Assembly: GCF_014202275.1 (NCBI RefSeq)
Contig: NZ_JACHGF010000004.1
Span: 208,928 to 272,927 of the forward strand
Reading direction: 5' to 3'
From: Rhabdobacter roseus
GTDB taxonomy: Bacteria > Bacteroidota > Bacteroidia > Cytophagales > Spirosomataceae
DNA length: 64,000 bases
Below are positions 1 through 8,543 of the stretch, piece by piece. The notes beneath the pieces are model-generated. The model did not search any database. It worked only from the letters and a program-made list of their open reading frames with translations, and was not told the origin of the DNA. How positions within the stretch are numbered: the first letter of the stretch is position 1; the number at the start of each line of letters is the position of its first letter. A program made the position numbers and the translations under genes.

Positions 1-2013
1 GGCCAGGTTGTGGGGGCGGTCGAAGGTGGCGGCGTACCAGCGGCCCTGGTTGATCTGCTCGCTCACGAAGGGCGTTACGGCCCGCGCAAAGGTGCGTGAG
101 TAGGTGTAGGAAAGTTGCCCGGTGAGCAATCCTTTACTTTTTTGGATGCTTACCTCCAGGCCGTAGGCCCGGCCCCGGGCGGGCAGCAGGTCGGCCTCCA
201 GCGCCGGGTTGAGCAGGAGCGTCGCGCCCTCTTGGTACTCTACCAGGTCGGTCAAATCCTTGTAGTATACTTCCAGAGACGTTTCGTAGGTATTGTCGCG
301 CAGGTTGCGAAAGTACCCCACCGACCACTGCTCCGCCACCTGAGGAGCCACAAACGGGTCGCTGAGCTTCCAGAAATCGACCGGCGAAATGGCCGTGGTG
401 TTGGAAATAAGGTGCAGGTACTGGCGCATTTTGGTGTAACTCAACTTGACCGAACTACGCGGACTGAGCGTCACGCGGGCCGAGAGGCGCGGCTCCCAAC
501 CCCCATAGGTAGCCAGGGTTTGGCCTCGGGCGTAGGTGAGGGTGTCCAGTATGGTCTCGACGCTGCGGGGCTGGCCGCTCAGGTACCGGTAGGCCGTGCC
601 TGGTCCCCGGTTTTGGAAGGTGGCGTAGCGCAAGCCCGCGTTCAGCGCCAGCCAGGGCAGGGGTGTCCATTCGTCGGAGAGGTAAAAGGCCAGCTCGCGG
701 GCGCGCTCGGCTTCCAGCGCGAGGGGATTGAGGTTGGAGCTGGTGCGGGTAGGGTGCAGGCTGCCGGGCGTAACGTAGTAGCCCGTCAGGGTCGTGCCGG
801 CCTCGAGGCGGTGGGCGGGGTGGGGCGTCCAGAGCAGATCAGCGCGGGCATCCTGCTGCCGGATACCCGACCGGAATAGGTACTCGTTGGTGGGGGCAAT
901 GCCTTCCAGCTCAAACTGATACGCGCTGTGGGTGCCGGTGAGGTGAAGCGATAGCTGCGGCGCTAGCCACTGACTCCACTTGACCGTGGCCAGGGTGGAG
1001 CGCCAGCCGTAGAGGGTATCTTCGGGAAATTTGAAGGTATCGTAGCTGTGGTAAAAGGTCGTTGTGAGGCGCGTCCGGGGCGTGAGCTGGTAGGTGAGGC
1101 GGGCGTTCAGGTCGTAGAAAAAAGCGCGGTTTTGGTTGGTAGGAGCCGGAAAACGCCGGATCAGGAAGTTGGGGTAGGCTACGCGCCCACCCGCCACGAA
1201 GGTAAGGCGGCGGTCGCGGCTGAGGGGGCCTTCGGCCAGCAGGCTACCCGTCATCAGGCCCAGGCCGGTGGTGAGCTTCACCCGCTCGGTGTTGCCACTG
1301 AGGGTGGTGAGCTGTAGCAGTGACGACAGCCGCCCGCCGTAGGCCGCCGGGACATGGCCTTTGTAGAGCGTGACGTCCTGCGTGAGGTCGGCGTTGATAT
1401 TGCTCAAAAAACCCAATAAATGCGACGTATTAAACAGCGGCGCGCCGTCGAGCAGCACCAGGTTCTGGTCGGTGCGGCCGCCCCGCACGTTGAAGCCCGA
1501 AGTACCTTCGCCCACGGTACCTACGCCGGGCTGGAGCATCAGGGCTTTCAGGACATCCACTTCCCCAAAAACCACCGGAATGTTTTTTAGATTTTTCACG
1601 TCCAGCTTCACCACGCCCATCTGCGCGGCGGTTACGTTCTGATCGGGTTTTTTGTCGGTAATCGTTACTACATCGAGCTGACGGATGTCTTTGTGTAACA
1701 CCACTTCAAGACGTACCGGCTGCGTACGCACCATTACCGCCCGTACCTGCGACGTGTACCCTACCGCCGAAAAAGCCAGGTAGTACTCGCCGGGCGGCAG
1801 GTCGAACCGAAAGTACCCGCTGCTGTCGGTTCGGGTGGCGAAGTTGTGCTGGCGGACCAATACCGTCACGTCCGGCAGCGGCTGTTGGGTACTTAGGTCC
1901 GTGACGAGGCCCTGCACGGCTGCCTGCTGCGCCAGGCAGGAGTACGAAAGTACCCCCAAGTACCCCGCCAGCAGCAGTTTCCAAAACCCGTTTTTTAGTA
2001 TTTGTATCTCCAT
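1..2013 (-). CDS. TonB-dependent receptor with carboxypeptidase-regulatory-like N-terminus (3' end outside window)
   Basis: This is an outer-membrane receptor for energised uptake of an unknown ligand. Read on the minus strand from the ATG at 2013, the frame stays open for 671 codons to the window edge, so the C-terminal strands are missing. After a signal peptide comes a CarboxypepD_reg-like domain (TDSSGYFRFDLPPGEYYL), then a plug domain with the family pattern FNVRGGRTDQNLVLLDGAP, then barrel sequence; the DRPHN motif near the edge is typical of these receptors. It starts 7 bases after the DUF4249 gene ends, and DUF4249 lipoproteins commonly accompany such receptors. Family assignment is firm; the substrate is unknown. 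Confidence 0.9.
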   Translation of the reverse strand, partial: MEIQILKNGFWKLLLAGYLGVLSYSCLAQQAAVQGLVTDLSTQQPLPDVTVLVRQHNFATRTDSSGYFRFDLPPGEYYLAFSAVGYTSQVRAVMVRTQPVRLEVVLHKDIRQLDVVTITDKKPDQNVTAAQMGVVKLDVKNLKNIPVVFGEVDVLKALMLQPGVGTVGEGTSGFNVRGGRTDQNLVLLDGAPLFNTSHLLGFLSNINADLTQDVTLYKGHVPAAYGGRLSSLLQLTTLSGNTERVKLTTGLGLMTGSLLAEGPLSRDRRLTFVAGGRVAYPNFLIRRFPAPTNQNRAFFYDLNARLTYQLTPRTRLTTTFYHSYDTFKFPEDTLYGWRSTLATVKWSQWLAPQLSLHLTGTHSAYQFELEGIAPTNEYLFRSGIRQQDARADLLWTPHPAHRLEAGTTLTGYYVTPGSLHPTRTSSNLNPLALEAERARELAFYLSDEWTPLPWLALNAGLRYATFQNRGPGTAYRYLSGQPRSVETILDTLTYARGQTLATYGGWEPRLSARVTLSPRSSVKLSYTKMRQYLHLISNTTAISPVDFWKLSDPFVAPQVAEQWSVGYFRNLRDNTYETSLEVYYKDLTDLVEYQEGATLLLNPALEADLLPARGRAYGLEVSIQKSKGLLTGQLSYTYSRTFARAVTPFVSEQINQGRWYAATFDRPHNLA

Positions 2014-2019
2014 AAAAAA

Positions 2020-3066
2020 CTACCAGGGGGAAGGTGGAGAAAGCCTGCTTTGCGGAAACAGGCGCAGGCAGTTGCCTTCGGGTGTAAACAGGTCGCCGTA
2101 GCGCAGCTGGTAGCGGTGTACGCTCAGCGTGTCGCCGGGGACTTCGAGCCGGGCCTTACTCACCGCCGACGCCCCAAAGTACCCCAGCGCTATCCGCTCA
2201 GGTTGGTCTTCGCGGTGCAGGTTGCCTTCGATGGAAGCGGGCTGCGGGTCGAAAAGCGAGCCCGTACGCTGGCGTTGTTCCTCAAACCGCCGCCAGAACT
2301 GGTACGCCTCGCGGCTGAGTGAGTACTGGCGAATTTCAAGATAATGGCGCCCCACGGTATAAATGGGCGACGACAGCACGGGTACCCGGCTGAGGCGGTT
2401 GCCGTTGACGAGGGCGTCGGAAAGGACGTTGGTAGGTGGAGCGTAAATCGGAATCCAGCACCAGTTGCAGCAAATACCCGCAAACCCGAGCCGCTCGCCG
2501 GTGGAGCGGTGCGGCACGTAGCCGTAGCCCGACCAGCGGTAGTAGTTGCCCCGGACGGGCGGATCGTTCGTGTCCAGAAGTACCTGGTAGTGGTCGGGCT
2601 CACGGCTGCCTTCGGGCTGCTGCCGAAACTCGGCGTAGAGGCGCTCGATGGGGGGTACTTCGGCCAGGAGCTCGGGGGCGGTGACGTAGCGGGTGCCGTC
2701 GGGCAGCTCCACCCGCAGCGCGTAGCGGCGGCCTACCTGCCCGCGAAAGGTGGTGTCGCGCATCCAGTAGTAGGTAGGTGTGAGGGGGTCTTGTTCCAGC
2801 GTTACGGTCCGGCCGCCTTCTTCCGCGATCGTCACCCGTGCGCCCTGCACCACGAGCTCGTCGGGCGTGGGATTGGTGCTACTGAAAGCGCCAGAGTAGC
2901 TTAGCCGGATGACGTAGGGCGGGGGCTCGTTGGTGATAAGCCCCTCTACCACCAGCCGGGGCTCCACCTGCCGGATCGGCAGACCGACCGGGTCTATGCA
3001 GGAAAGTACCCCTACTCCGGCCAGTAGCAGCGTGATTATGCTGAGGTACTTGTAACGTTTCGTCAT
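2020..3066 (-). CDS. DUF4249 family lipoprotein
   Basis: Predicted outer-membrane-associated lipoprotein of 348 residues. The reading frame extends further upstream, but the ATG at 3066 gives a clean lipoprotein signal peptide ending GVGVLSC, so I chose it. The region after the cysteine (QVEPRLVVEGLITNEPPP) is the characteristic start of DUF4249, a Bacteroidota family found beside TonB-dependent receptors. The gene lies between a Kelch lipoprotein (8-base gap) and the receptor at 2013 (6-base gap), so the three are probably one transcript. By analogy with SusD it may help the receptor at the cell surface, but no biochemical role is established and that part is inference. Confidence 0.85.
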   Translation of the reverse strand: MTKRYKYLSIITLLLAGVGVLSCIDPVGLPIRQVEPRLVVEGLITNEPPPYVIRLSYSGAFSSTNPTPDELVVQGARVTIAEEGGRTVTLEQDPLTPTYYWMRDTTFRGQVGRRYALRVELPDGTRYVTAPELLAEVPPIERLYAEFRQQPEGSREPDHYQVLLDTNDPPVRGNYYRWSGYGYVPHRSTGERLGFAGICCNWCWIPIYAPPTNVLSDALVNGNRLSRVPVLSSPIYTVGRHYLEIRQYSLSREAYQFWRRFEEQRQRTGSLFDPQPASIEGNLHREDQPERIALGYFGASAVSKARLEVPGDTLSVHRYQLRYGDLFTPEGNCLRLFPQSRLSPPSPW

Positions 3067-3074
3067 CGGATTTC

Positions 3075-4382
3075 TTAAGGCGTAAATTCCCAAAAATCGG
3101 TACAGCCCACCAGCCTTCGGGCGGACGTTCCGCGCACGATTTGGGTCTCGTAGCCCCAGCCCAGCAGCACTTGGGTACCCACGGTGGTCGCTACCAGGTA
3201 CTGCTGTCCCTGGCCGGGGTAGTCGGTGGCGTAGTACCACTGGTTGTTGGTGGGGTCGTAGGCCCAGAGGTCGCGCAGGCCCTCGCCGCTGGGGGCGATA
3301 CCGAGGCCAAAGTACCCCTTACTACCCCCGGCAAAAGCAGTACCCAGGCGGCGGGAAGTACCCGGGAAGTCGGCGCGGCGCGTCCAGACGTCGCGGGTGG
3401 GGTCGTAGGCGTAAAGGTGTGGGGGCTGACCAGGTACCTGGTTCAGGACGTAGCCCAGGCCACCCAGGGTAAAGGTGGCCAGGCGGCCCGGCGGCTCCGG
3501 AAAAGGCTGCCGCGGGCTTTGCTCCCAGGTATCGTGCAGCGACCACACAGCGGGCGGCCCCTCCTGTGTCAGGAAGTAGGCGTACGCGCCCAGCGTGAAG
3601 TAGGCCAGGTCGCCGTCGGTGCCCTGGTAGGCGGGAAAAACCGTGCTCAGGCTTGTGGCCGTAAGGCTAGGTACCGTCCAGAGGTCTTTGACGTACACTT
3701 TTTTGCCCGGAATTTTATCATTGACGACGTACCCCAGGCCGCAAAAGTAGGTACCTGCCGAGAGCCGGAAACGCACCAGGCCCTGCCGCGGCGAGAGGGG
3801 CGGACTGGGACGAAGCGTCCAGGTGCCTTGCCCGAGGTCGTAGAAGGCGGACTCCCAGGTAGTGGCGTCGATGTACCGCATCACCGACAGCAGCGCGGCG
3901 TTGCCGCCAGGTACCCCGTCGGTGAGGGGCGCGCCGGTGTAGTCGCCCCGGTGGAGCGGGGCGTGCGGGAGCCGCCGCCAGGCCGTGCCCGGCTGGTGCC
4001 GGTAGGTACGTTCTACCGTGACGGTGTCTTGGGTAGTATAAAAGGATTGTAAAGAAAAAAGGTACCTGGTGCCCGCTGCTAGCCCGTCAACCTGGTAGGT
4101 ACTTAGCGAAAAAGTACCTACCACCTGGGCGGACTGCGCGCGCACGGGCAGACTTCGGCCCGCGCTGTCTTGCACGCTCAGTACTACCTGGGGCTCGGTG
4201 AGAGGTACCTGGTACTTCACCACCACCTCGGCCTGCCCCGCGGCGAGGGGCAGAACAGAGACCATAGAAGCGGGCACGCCAGTGCGCGTTTCGGACGAAG
4301 GCTCTGCCGGTACCGTAGGGTCGCAGCCTAGCAGCCCGCCTAACAAGGTGAGCGCCAAAAAGATGGTGTAGCCTGACTTCAT
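3075..4382 (-). CDS. Kelch-repeat lipoprotein
   Basis: Secreted lipoprotein of 435 residues with lipobox LGGLLGC. An N-terminal fibronectin-like or TIG-like segment (about 25-130) is followed by Kelch-type blades, seen as repeats of the kind DLWAYDPTNNQW, HLYAYDPTRDVW and DFWEFTP with intervening Gly-Gly/Gly-Leu-Gly-Tyr strands, which would form a beta-propeller. It is first in an operon with the DUF4249 lipoprotein and the TonB-dependent receptor, which suggests a surface role with that receptor. A possible promoter box lies at 4441-4448. The ligand is unknown. Fold assignment rests on the repeats alone. Confidence 0.78.
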   Translation of the reverse strand: MKSGYTIFLALTLLGGLLGCDPTVPAEPSSETRTGVPASMVSVLPLAAGQAEVVVKYQVPLTEPQVVLSVQDSAGRSLPVRAQSAQVVGTFSLSTYQVDGLAAGTRYLFSLQSFYTTQDTVTVERTYRHQPGTAWRRLPHAPLHRGDYTGAPLTDGVPGGNAALLSVMRYIDATTWESAFYDLGQGTWTLRPSPPLSPRQGLVRFRLSAGTYFCGLGYVVNDKIPGKKVYVKDLWTVPSLTATSLSTVFPAYQGTDGDLAYFTLGAYAYFLTQEGPPAVWSLHDTWEQSPRQPFPEPPGRLATFTLGGLGYVLNQVPGQPPHLYAYDPTRDVWTRRADFPGTSRRLGTAFAGGSKGYFGLGIAPSGEGLRDLWAYDPTNNQWYYATDYPGQGQQYLVATTVGTQVLLGWGYETQIVRGTSARRLVGCTDFWEFTP

Positions 4383-4440
4383 GGACCGCTTAGTTCATAC
4401 CTAGGTCTGATGGGCCGCCTTAGCGATTTTTGATCAATGT

Positions 4441-4448
4441 CAAATATA
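4441..4448 (-). promoter_or_regulatory. Possible -7 promoter box for the Kelch/DUF4249/receptor operon
   Basis: On the minus strand this reads TATATTTG, an exact match to the Bacteroidota -7 consensus TAnnTTTG, about 58 bases upstream of the ATG at 4382, in a short AT-rich gap between operons. No convincing -33 TTG sits at 19-21 bases spacing, so this is a half-match only. Confidence 0.35.
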
Positions 4449-4481
4449 GTTACTTTTTAATACTAAATAGGATTTTTAAAA

Positions 4482-6734
4482 TCAATAGGTTACCTCCCAG
4501 GTATAGGTACCTGCGCCCACGTTTTCGATTTTCCAGAAGGTACCTTCCGCCGTGGCTTTGACGGGCTGGCCGTCCTGCCGGGGGGTACTTTTGGTGTTTT
4601 TGCGGGGTAGATACACCACGCCGCTGGTGTTGGGGGGAAGCGTGGCCGTGAGTCGGAAGCGTTCGGGCGTATTGTCAAAACCAACGTCGATCAGGCCACG
4701 CAGGGTAGTGTACTGGAGACTGGCCTGCCGCAGCGTGTCGGGCTGCGGTTTGATCTGGATCGTGCCGAAGGCGGGCGAGAGCGGCTCCACGCCCATGAGT
4801 TTGCGCACCACCAGGTTGGCCGGAGCGGCACCCCAGGCGTGGTTCCAGTCCTGGTTGGGCTTGAAGCGCGTGTCCCAGGCCTCGGTCGTAATGGTGGAGC
4901 CCGTCCGGATCATGTTGTACCAGCTGCGCAGGTCGGTGGAAGTCAGCAGCGCCAGGGCGTAGGTACTTTCGTGGGCGTTGTAGAGGGCATCCAGCAAAAA
5001 CTGTGAGCCGTACACGCTCGTCGCCATGCCGCGCGAGCGAATGTGCGTAAGTACCCTGGCGTGGTACTTTTCGGGCACCAGCCCGAAGGCCAGCGCAAAC
5101 ATGTTGGCGTGCAGGGAGGCGTGGTCGGTACCCTCGCCGTCGCGCACGAGGCCGGTTTTGGCGTTGATAAAGGTACTTTGGAAGGCCGTCCGGACCTGCT
5201 GGGCGCGTTTTTGGTAAAAAGCCGCGTCGTCTTTTTTGTCCAAAGCCGTGGCCAGGCGCTCCATGGCTCGCAGCGCTTCGTAGTGAAAGGCGTTCACGAT
5301 GGCGTTGTAATCCTTAAACTCAAAGCCGTCGATCTCGCTGGGTTGGGGCCAGTCGGTAATATCCTTGAGGTCTTCCTTGCCGTCGAAGGTACCGTAGTGG
5401 ATGGATTTCTTGAACTCGGCGGTTTGCTTGCCCGTGCGGGTACTGATGAGGCCGTCGGCGCGGGCCAGAGGCAGTAGCAGTTTGGGCCTGAGCTCGTTGT
5501 AAAGTACCCCCACGGCGCGGCTGTCGCCGGAGTAAAGGTAGTCGTAGTAAGCCACGAGTAGGTTTTGCAGTGACCACTCTGTGGGCCAGGTAGCGTGGTA
5601 AATGAGGTAGTCGAGCGAGCGCTTGGCCATGTTGAACTCCGTATCCACGGCGTAGTGCGAAAGCTGGTTGATGAGGGCATCGGCCTCGTAGGGAATCCGC
5701 TCGCGGTCGCCGTCGACGTAGTAGCCGCTGAACGAAGTAGCCTTCATGGAGTACTTGCTGATGGCCCACACCTGGTTGAGGATGGTGTCGGAGCTGGTAA
5801 AGGTCGTGGCGGCCTCGTTGAACGGGTAGGCCACGCCCTGCCGTGTGAGGTGCTGCACCCGCACCTGCCCCGCCGGAATCACCAGCTCCACGTACCGGAA
5901 CGGAAGTACCTCCCCGATGTAGTCGGGCATCAGGATGGCCTTGGGGCCGGTGTTGCGCTTGTCGGAGGTAAACTGTAGCGCGTAGCTGTGCTCGCCTTTT
6001 TGCAGGGGTAGTTTCAGGAAGCGGTACCGCAAAGTACCCCCCGGCTTGGGGTTTACGCGGCCGTCGGGCGTGAGGTGCTCGCCCACGTGGACGTGCAGCG
6101 TATCCCGACCCGTGAGGCTCGTGGCCGTGAGGGTAAGCTGCCCGAAGGCGTCTTTGCCAAAGTCGTAGAGGACGTGCTGGTTGCTGAGCCGCCGCTGCGC
6201 CACGGGCTTGTCTTCCGACTTCACCAGCGGGTAGTAGGCCGTTTCGTAGGGCGTGAGTTTCGCAGCGGTTCGGAACGCTTTGGGCGCAGAGTAGGTACTT
6301 GCCTGATCCTGCGCGTTCCAGACGCGCACCTTCCAGTAGTAGATCCGGCTGGTGTCCAGGCCCTTTTCGCCCAAAAGTACCCCCAGCTGCTGGTTGCCAG
6401 GTACCTTGCCCGAGTCCCACACGTCGCCCTCCTGGGCGTCGAGCTTCGCGCGGCTGGAGGCCACCAGTACCTGGTAGGCGGTTTGGCGGCTAAGGCGGGT
6501 AGTATCGGAAAGTACCCAGCTGAGCGCCGGGCGCTGGCTGCGGATGTCGGCCGTCTGGAAGGCAAAAAGCGCCGAGGCAGCCTCTTCCAGCGTGAGGTTG
6601 GTCAGGAAACCGTTTTTCCAAACTCCATCGGTATGCAGTAGCAGGTCGGTGCGCAAGTCGACGGGCGCGGGTAGTTGGGCCTGGCACGCCAGGCAGGGAA
6701 GGGCAAGCAGAACAAGCAAAAAGAATCGTCGCAT
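4482..6734 (-). CDS. Alpha-L-rhamnosidase-like glycoside hydrolase (GH78-type)
   Basis: Predicted exported enzyme (750 residues, signal peptide ending LALPCLACQA) that would release alpha-L-rhamnose from plant or microbial glycans. An N-terminal beta-sandwich carries the WDSGKV and YYWKVRVWN patterns of rhamnosidases. The (alpha/alpha)6 catalytic domain has DGDRERIPYEAD (about 340), matching the family's conserved acidic motif, and later TEAW and WNHAWGAAP, where the second catalytic Glu and a conserved His are expected. It is shorter than many GH78 enzymes of 900-1000 residues, so an accessory domain is absent. A good promoter candidate is at 6805-6834. Exact substrate is inferred. Confidence 0.82.
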   Translation of the reverse strand: MRRFFLLVLLALPCLACQAQLPAPVDLRTDLLLHTDGVWKNGFLTNLTLEEAASALFAFQTADIRSQRPALSWVLSDTTRLSRQTAYQVLVASSRAKLDAQEGDVWDSGKVPGNQQLGVLLGEKGLDTSRIYYWKVRVWNAQDQASTYSAPKAFRTAAKLTPYETAYYPLVKSEDKPVAQRRLSNQHVLYDFGKDAFGQLTLTATSLTGRDTLHVHVGEHLTPDGRVNPKPGGTLRYRFLKLPLQKGEHSYALQFTSDKRNTGPKAILMPDYIGEVLPFRYVELVIPAGQVRVQHLTRQGVAYPFNEAATTFTSSDTILNQVWAISKYSMKATSFSGYYVDGDRERIPYEADALINQLSHYAVDTEFNMAKRSLDYLIYHATWPTEWSLQNLLVAYYDYLYSGDSRAVGVLYNELRPKLLLPLARADGLISTRTGKQTAEFKKSIHYGTFDGKEDLKDITDWPQPSEIDGFEFKDYNAIVNAFHYEALRAMERLATALDKKDDAAFYQKRAQQVRTAFQSTFINAKTGLVRDGEGTDHASLHANMFALAFGLVPEKYHARVLTHIRSRGMATSVYGSQFLLDALYNAHESTYALALLTSTDLRSWYNMIRTGSTITTEAWDTRFKPNQDWNHAWGAAPANLVVRKLMGVEPLSPAFGTIQIKPQPDTLRQASLQYTTLRGLIDVGFDNTPERFRLTATLPPNTSGVVYLPRKNTKSTPRQDGQPVKATAEGTFWKIENVGAGTYTWEVTY

Positions 6735-6804
6735 GGTACCTTGGGGGAAATTCGTCGGGAGGTTGTTGAGAGCCCGTGGAGTTTAGGAAAAGTATTACAG
6801 AAAA

Positions 6805-6834
6805 CAAAAGTAGCCCCAAATTGCCTTTTGCAAA
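6805..6834 (-). promoter_or_regulatory. Candidate promoter for the rhamnosidase-like gene
   Basis: On the minus strand a TTTG (complement of 6831-6834) is followed after 18 bases by TACTTTTG (6805-6812), close to the Bacteroidota pattern TTTG-N19-21-TAnnTTTG. It would start transcription about 60 bases before the ATG at 6734. The -7 box overlaps the overrepresented AAAAGTA word, so chance agreement is more likely than usual. Confidence 0.4.
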
Positions 6835-6864
6835 AAACACTTTCTTCGAGCTCATCTTTGAGCT

Positions 6865-6942
6865 CATCCCGATTTGTAATCGGGATGATATGATGCTTGC
6901 GTTTTAAACGCAAACTAACGCAACGCCCGATTACAAATCGGG
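6865..6942. repeat. Nested palindromic intergenic repeat
   Basis: Two 17-base blocks, 6868-6884 (CCCGATTTGTAATCGGG) and 6926-6942 (its exact reverse complement), flank a third hairpin at 6897-6913 with 8-base arms (TTGCGTTT/AAACGCAA). Each outer block is itself a hairpin; the left one has 9-base arms counted from 6865. The element lies between the promoter of the rhamnosidase-like gene and the end of the M24 peptidase gene. It looks like a REP/MITE-type mobile repeat rather than a plain terminator. Confidence 0.6.
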
Positions 6943-7003
6943 GTTAGCAGATTACCAGCTAATTCACCTACCAATAATTACGGTGCTACTAGCTAAAAAA
7001 TCC

Positions 7004-8359
7004 CTACCGCACATACTCAATCTTCCTCGGAATCGTATAAATCTCCGTTTGGCGGCCGTCGATGTAGCGGAAGCCGGTTTGGTCAAAGTACCCGTCTTCT
7101 TCCAGCATGATCCGGATCGTTTTGTTCCACTCCGCAATTTTCACGGCGGCGTTCAGCTCGATGGAGTAGGCCGTGTTTTCAAAGAGCGGGTAGTCGCCGG
7201 GGCCTTTGATGCCCCCCTGGGCGTCCCACATACCGATGGTAGGCCCGGCCGCGTGCCCGTGCAGACCAATGGGATGCGTATAGATGGTACCGTCAATGCC
7301 CTCCCGCCGGGCTTGCGCCAGGGCGGCGGCCAGGATCTGGTTGCCGGATTGGCCGGGCTTAAACTGCTCCGTCAGGATTTCTTGCAGGCGGTTGCCCTGC
7401 CGTAACGCTTCCCGCAAGTACCCGGGTACTTCCGTTTCGCCGGGGCGCAGCACGTAGGCATGCTGCTGCTGGTCGGTGTTGAGGCGCAGGTACGTGATGC
7501 CGAAGTCCAGGTGGAGCAGGTCGCCGGGCAGGATCACCTGCTGGCCGGGGCGCTTGGCAAAGGTACGGAGGTGGTCGAAGCTCGTAGCGTCGGCCCGCTG
7601 GATGTCCACCGTCGGGTGAAACCAGGTACCTAGCCCCAGGTCCGTGACGCGCTGGCGCAGGTACCACACTACGTCGTCGGTGGTGGTGACGCCCGGCTGG
7701 ATGACCTTCTCCGAAAAGGCCTCCTGGATGATCTGGTGCGAGAGGCGGCAGATCATGGGGTACACGGCCATTTCTTTTTCGGTGCGGGTTTCGAGCCAGG
7801 CTACGGCCAGTCGGTCGGCGGAGACCACCCGTCCCTGAAAAGCCTTGGGCAGGCGAGCCATGAATTCCCGCTGCTCGGTGTAGGTGAGGCCGTCGGCGTG
7901 GGCGTAGTCGTTGGAGTAGTTGAGGGCAATCTTCTTGGGGTTTTTCTGCTGGATGATCTTCATGAGGGCGTCCCACTGGTCGGGGTTGGAGCTGAGGTCC
8001 CACTCGCCTTTGAGCAAAGTACCCACGTCGTAGCGCGCAATGGCGAGCTTGTCGAGCGGTTTGCCCTCGCCGGGGTCGTAGAAAACCAGGATGGTCCGCC
8101 GCCGGGCCGACAACCAGGTACTGGGTAGCATGGTGCGGAGCACGGGGTCTTCGTTGTACTCGCGCGAGATGATCACCCACATGTCCACGCCCTGACGCCG
8201 CATGAGCCGGGGCAGCAGGTTTTCGAAGCGGTCTTCCAGGATTTCGTCTACGACCTGGGCGCGGGTCCGCTCTGGCAACACAACGGGTAGCTCCTGAGCC
8301 CAAAGGCACGAAGACAGCAGGAGCAAAGCAACAAAAAGAAGAAGGTACTTGGGGCGCAT
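7004..8359 (-). CDS. Exported M24 family metallopeptidase (Xaa-Pro aminopeptidase-like)
   Basis: Predicted periplasmic dinuclear-metal peptidase of 451 residues. The frame opens 21 codons earlier, but the ATG at 8359 directly starts a signal peptide (MRPKYLLLFVALLLLSS) and is preferred. The M24 pita-bread fold is visible in the C-terminal half: metal-binding segments LHLDFGITYL, HPIGLHGHAAGPTIG, SIELNA and MLEEDGYF supply the expected Asp, His and Glu ligands. It would trim N-terminal residues before proline from peptides. It lies downstream of the SusC/SusD pair; a long hairpin at 8469-8525 separates them, so co-transcription is doubtful. Confidence 0.85.
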   Translation of the reverse strand: MRPKYLLLFVALLLLSSCLWAQELPVVLPERTRAQVVDEILEDRFENLLPRLMRRQGVDMWVIISREYNEDPVLRTMLPSTWLSARRRTILVFYDPGEGKPLDKLAIARYDVGTLLKGEWDLSSNPDQWDALMKIIQQKNPKKIALNYSNDYAHADGLTYTEQREFMARLPKAFQGRVVSADRLAVAWLETRTEKEMAVYPMICRLSHQIIQEAFSEKVIQPGVTTTDDVVWYLRQRVTDLGLGTWFHPTVDIQRADATSFDHLRTFAKRPGQQVILPGDLLHLDFGITYLRLNTDQQQHAYVLRPGETEVPGYLREALRQGNRLQEILTEQFKPGQSGNQILAAALAQARREGIDGTIYTHPIGLHGHAAGPTIGMWDAQGGIKGPGDYPLFENTAYSIELNAAVKIAEWNKTIRIMLEEDGYFDQTGFRYIDGRQTEIYTIPRKIEYVR

Positions 8360-8468
8360 GGGGCTGGGTTGATTGAGGGTACTTTGATCAAAGCTTTGAA
8401 AATAAGCAAGAAAAGAACACAAAGTACCCTCGGGCCGGTAGAATTACCTGATTTTTTGAAGAAAATGG

Positions 8469-8525
8469 ACCCCCTCGACCCATCGCCAGCTTCGGAGGCG
8501 GAAGCTGGCGATGGGTCGAGGGGGT
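8469..8525. terminator. Very strong hairpin between SusD and M24 genes
   Basis: Perfect 25-base arms (8469-8493 and 8501-8525) around a 7-base loop. Read on the minus strand it lies 19 bases after the SusD stop codon and is followed by only a weak T-rich stretch. It is probably the transcription terminator or an mRNA 3' stabiliser of the SusC/SusD operon. Confidence 0.6.
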
Positions 8526-8543
8526 ACTTGGGGTACTTAGAGG

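Noticed and set aside
134-879. Long open frames on both strands over the left-edge receptor
   Set aside because: They are antisense or shifted shadows of the receptor frame, which is open to the edge with clear TonB-receptor motifs. The same applies to most other overlapping frames in the window.
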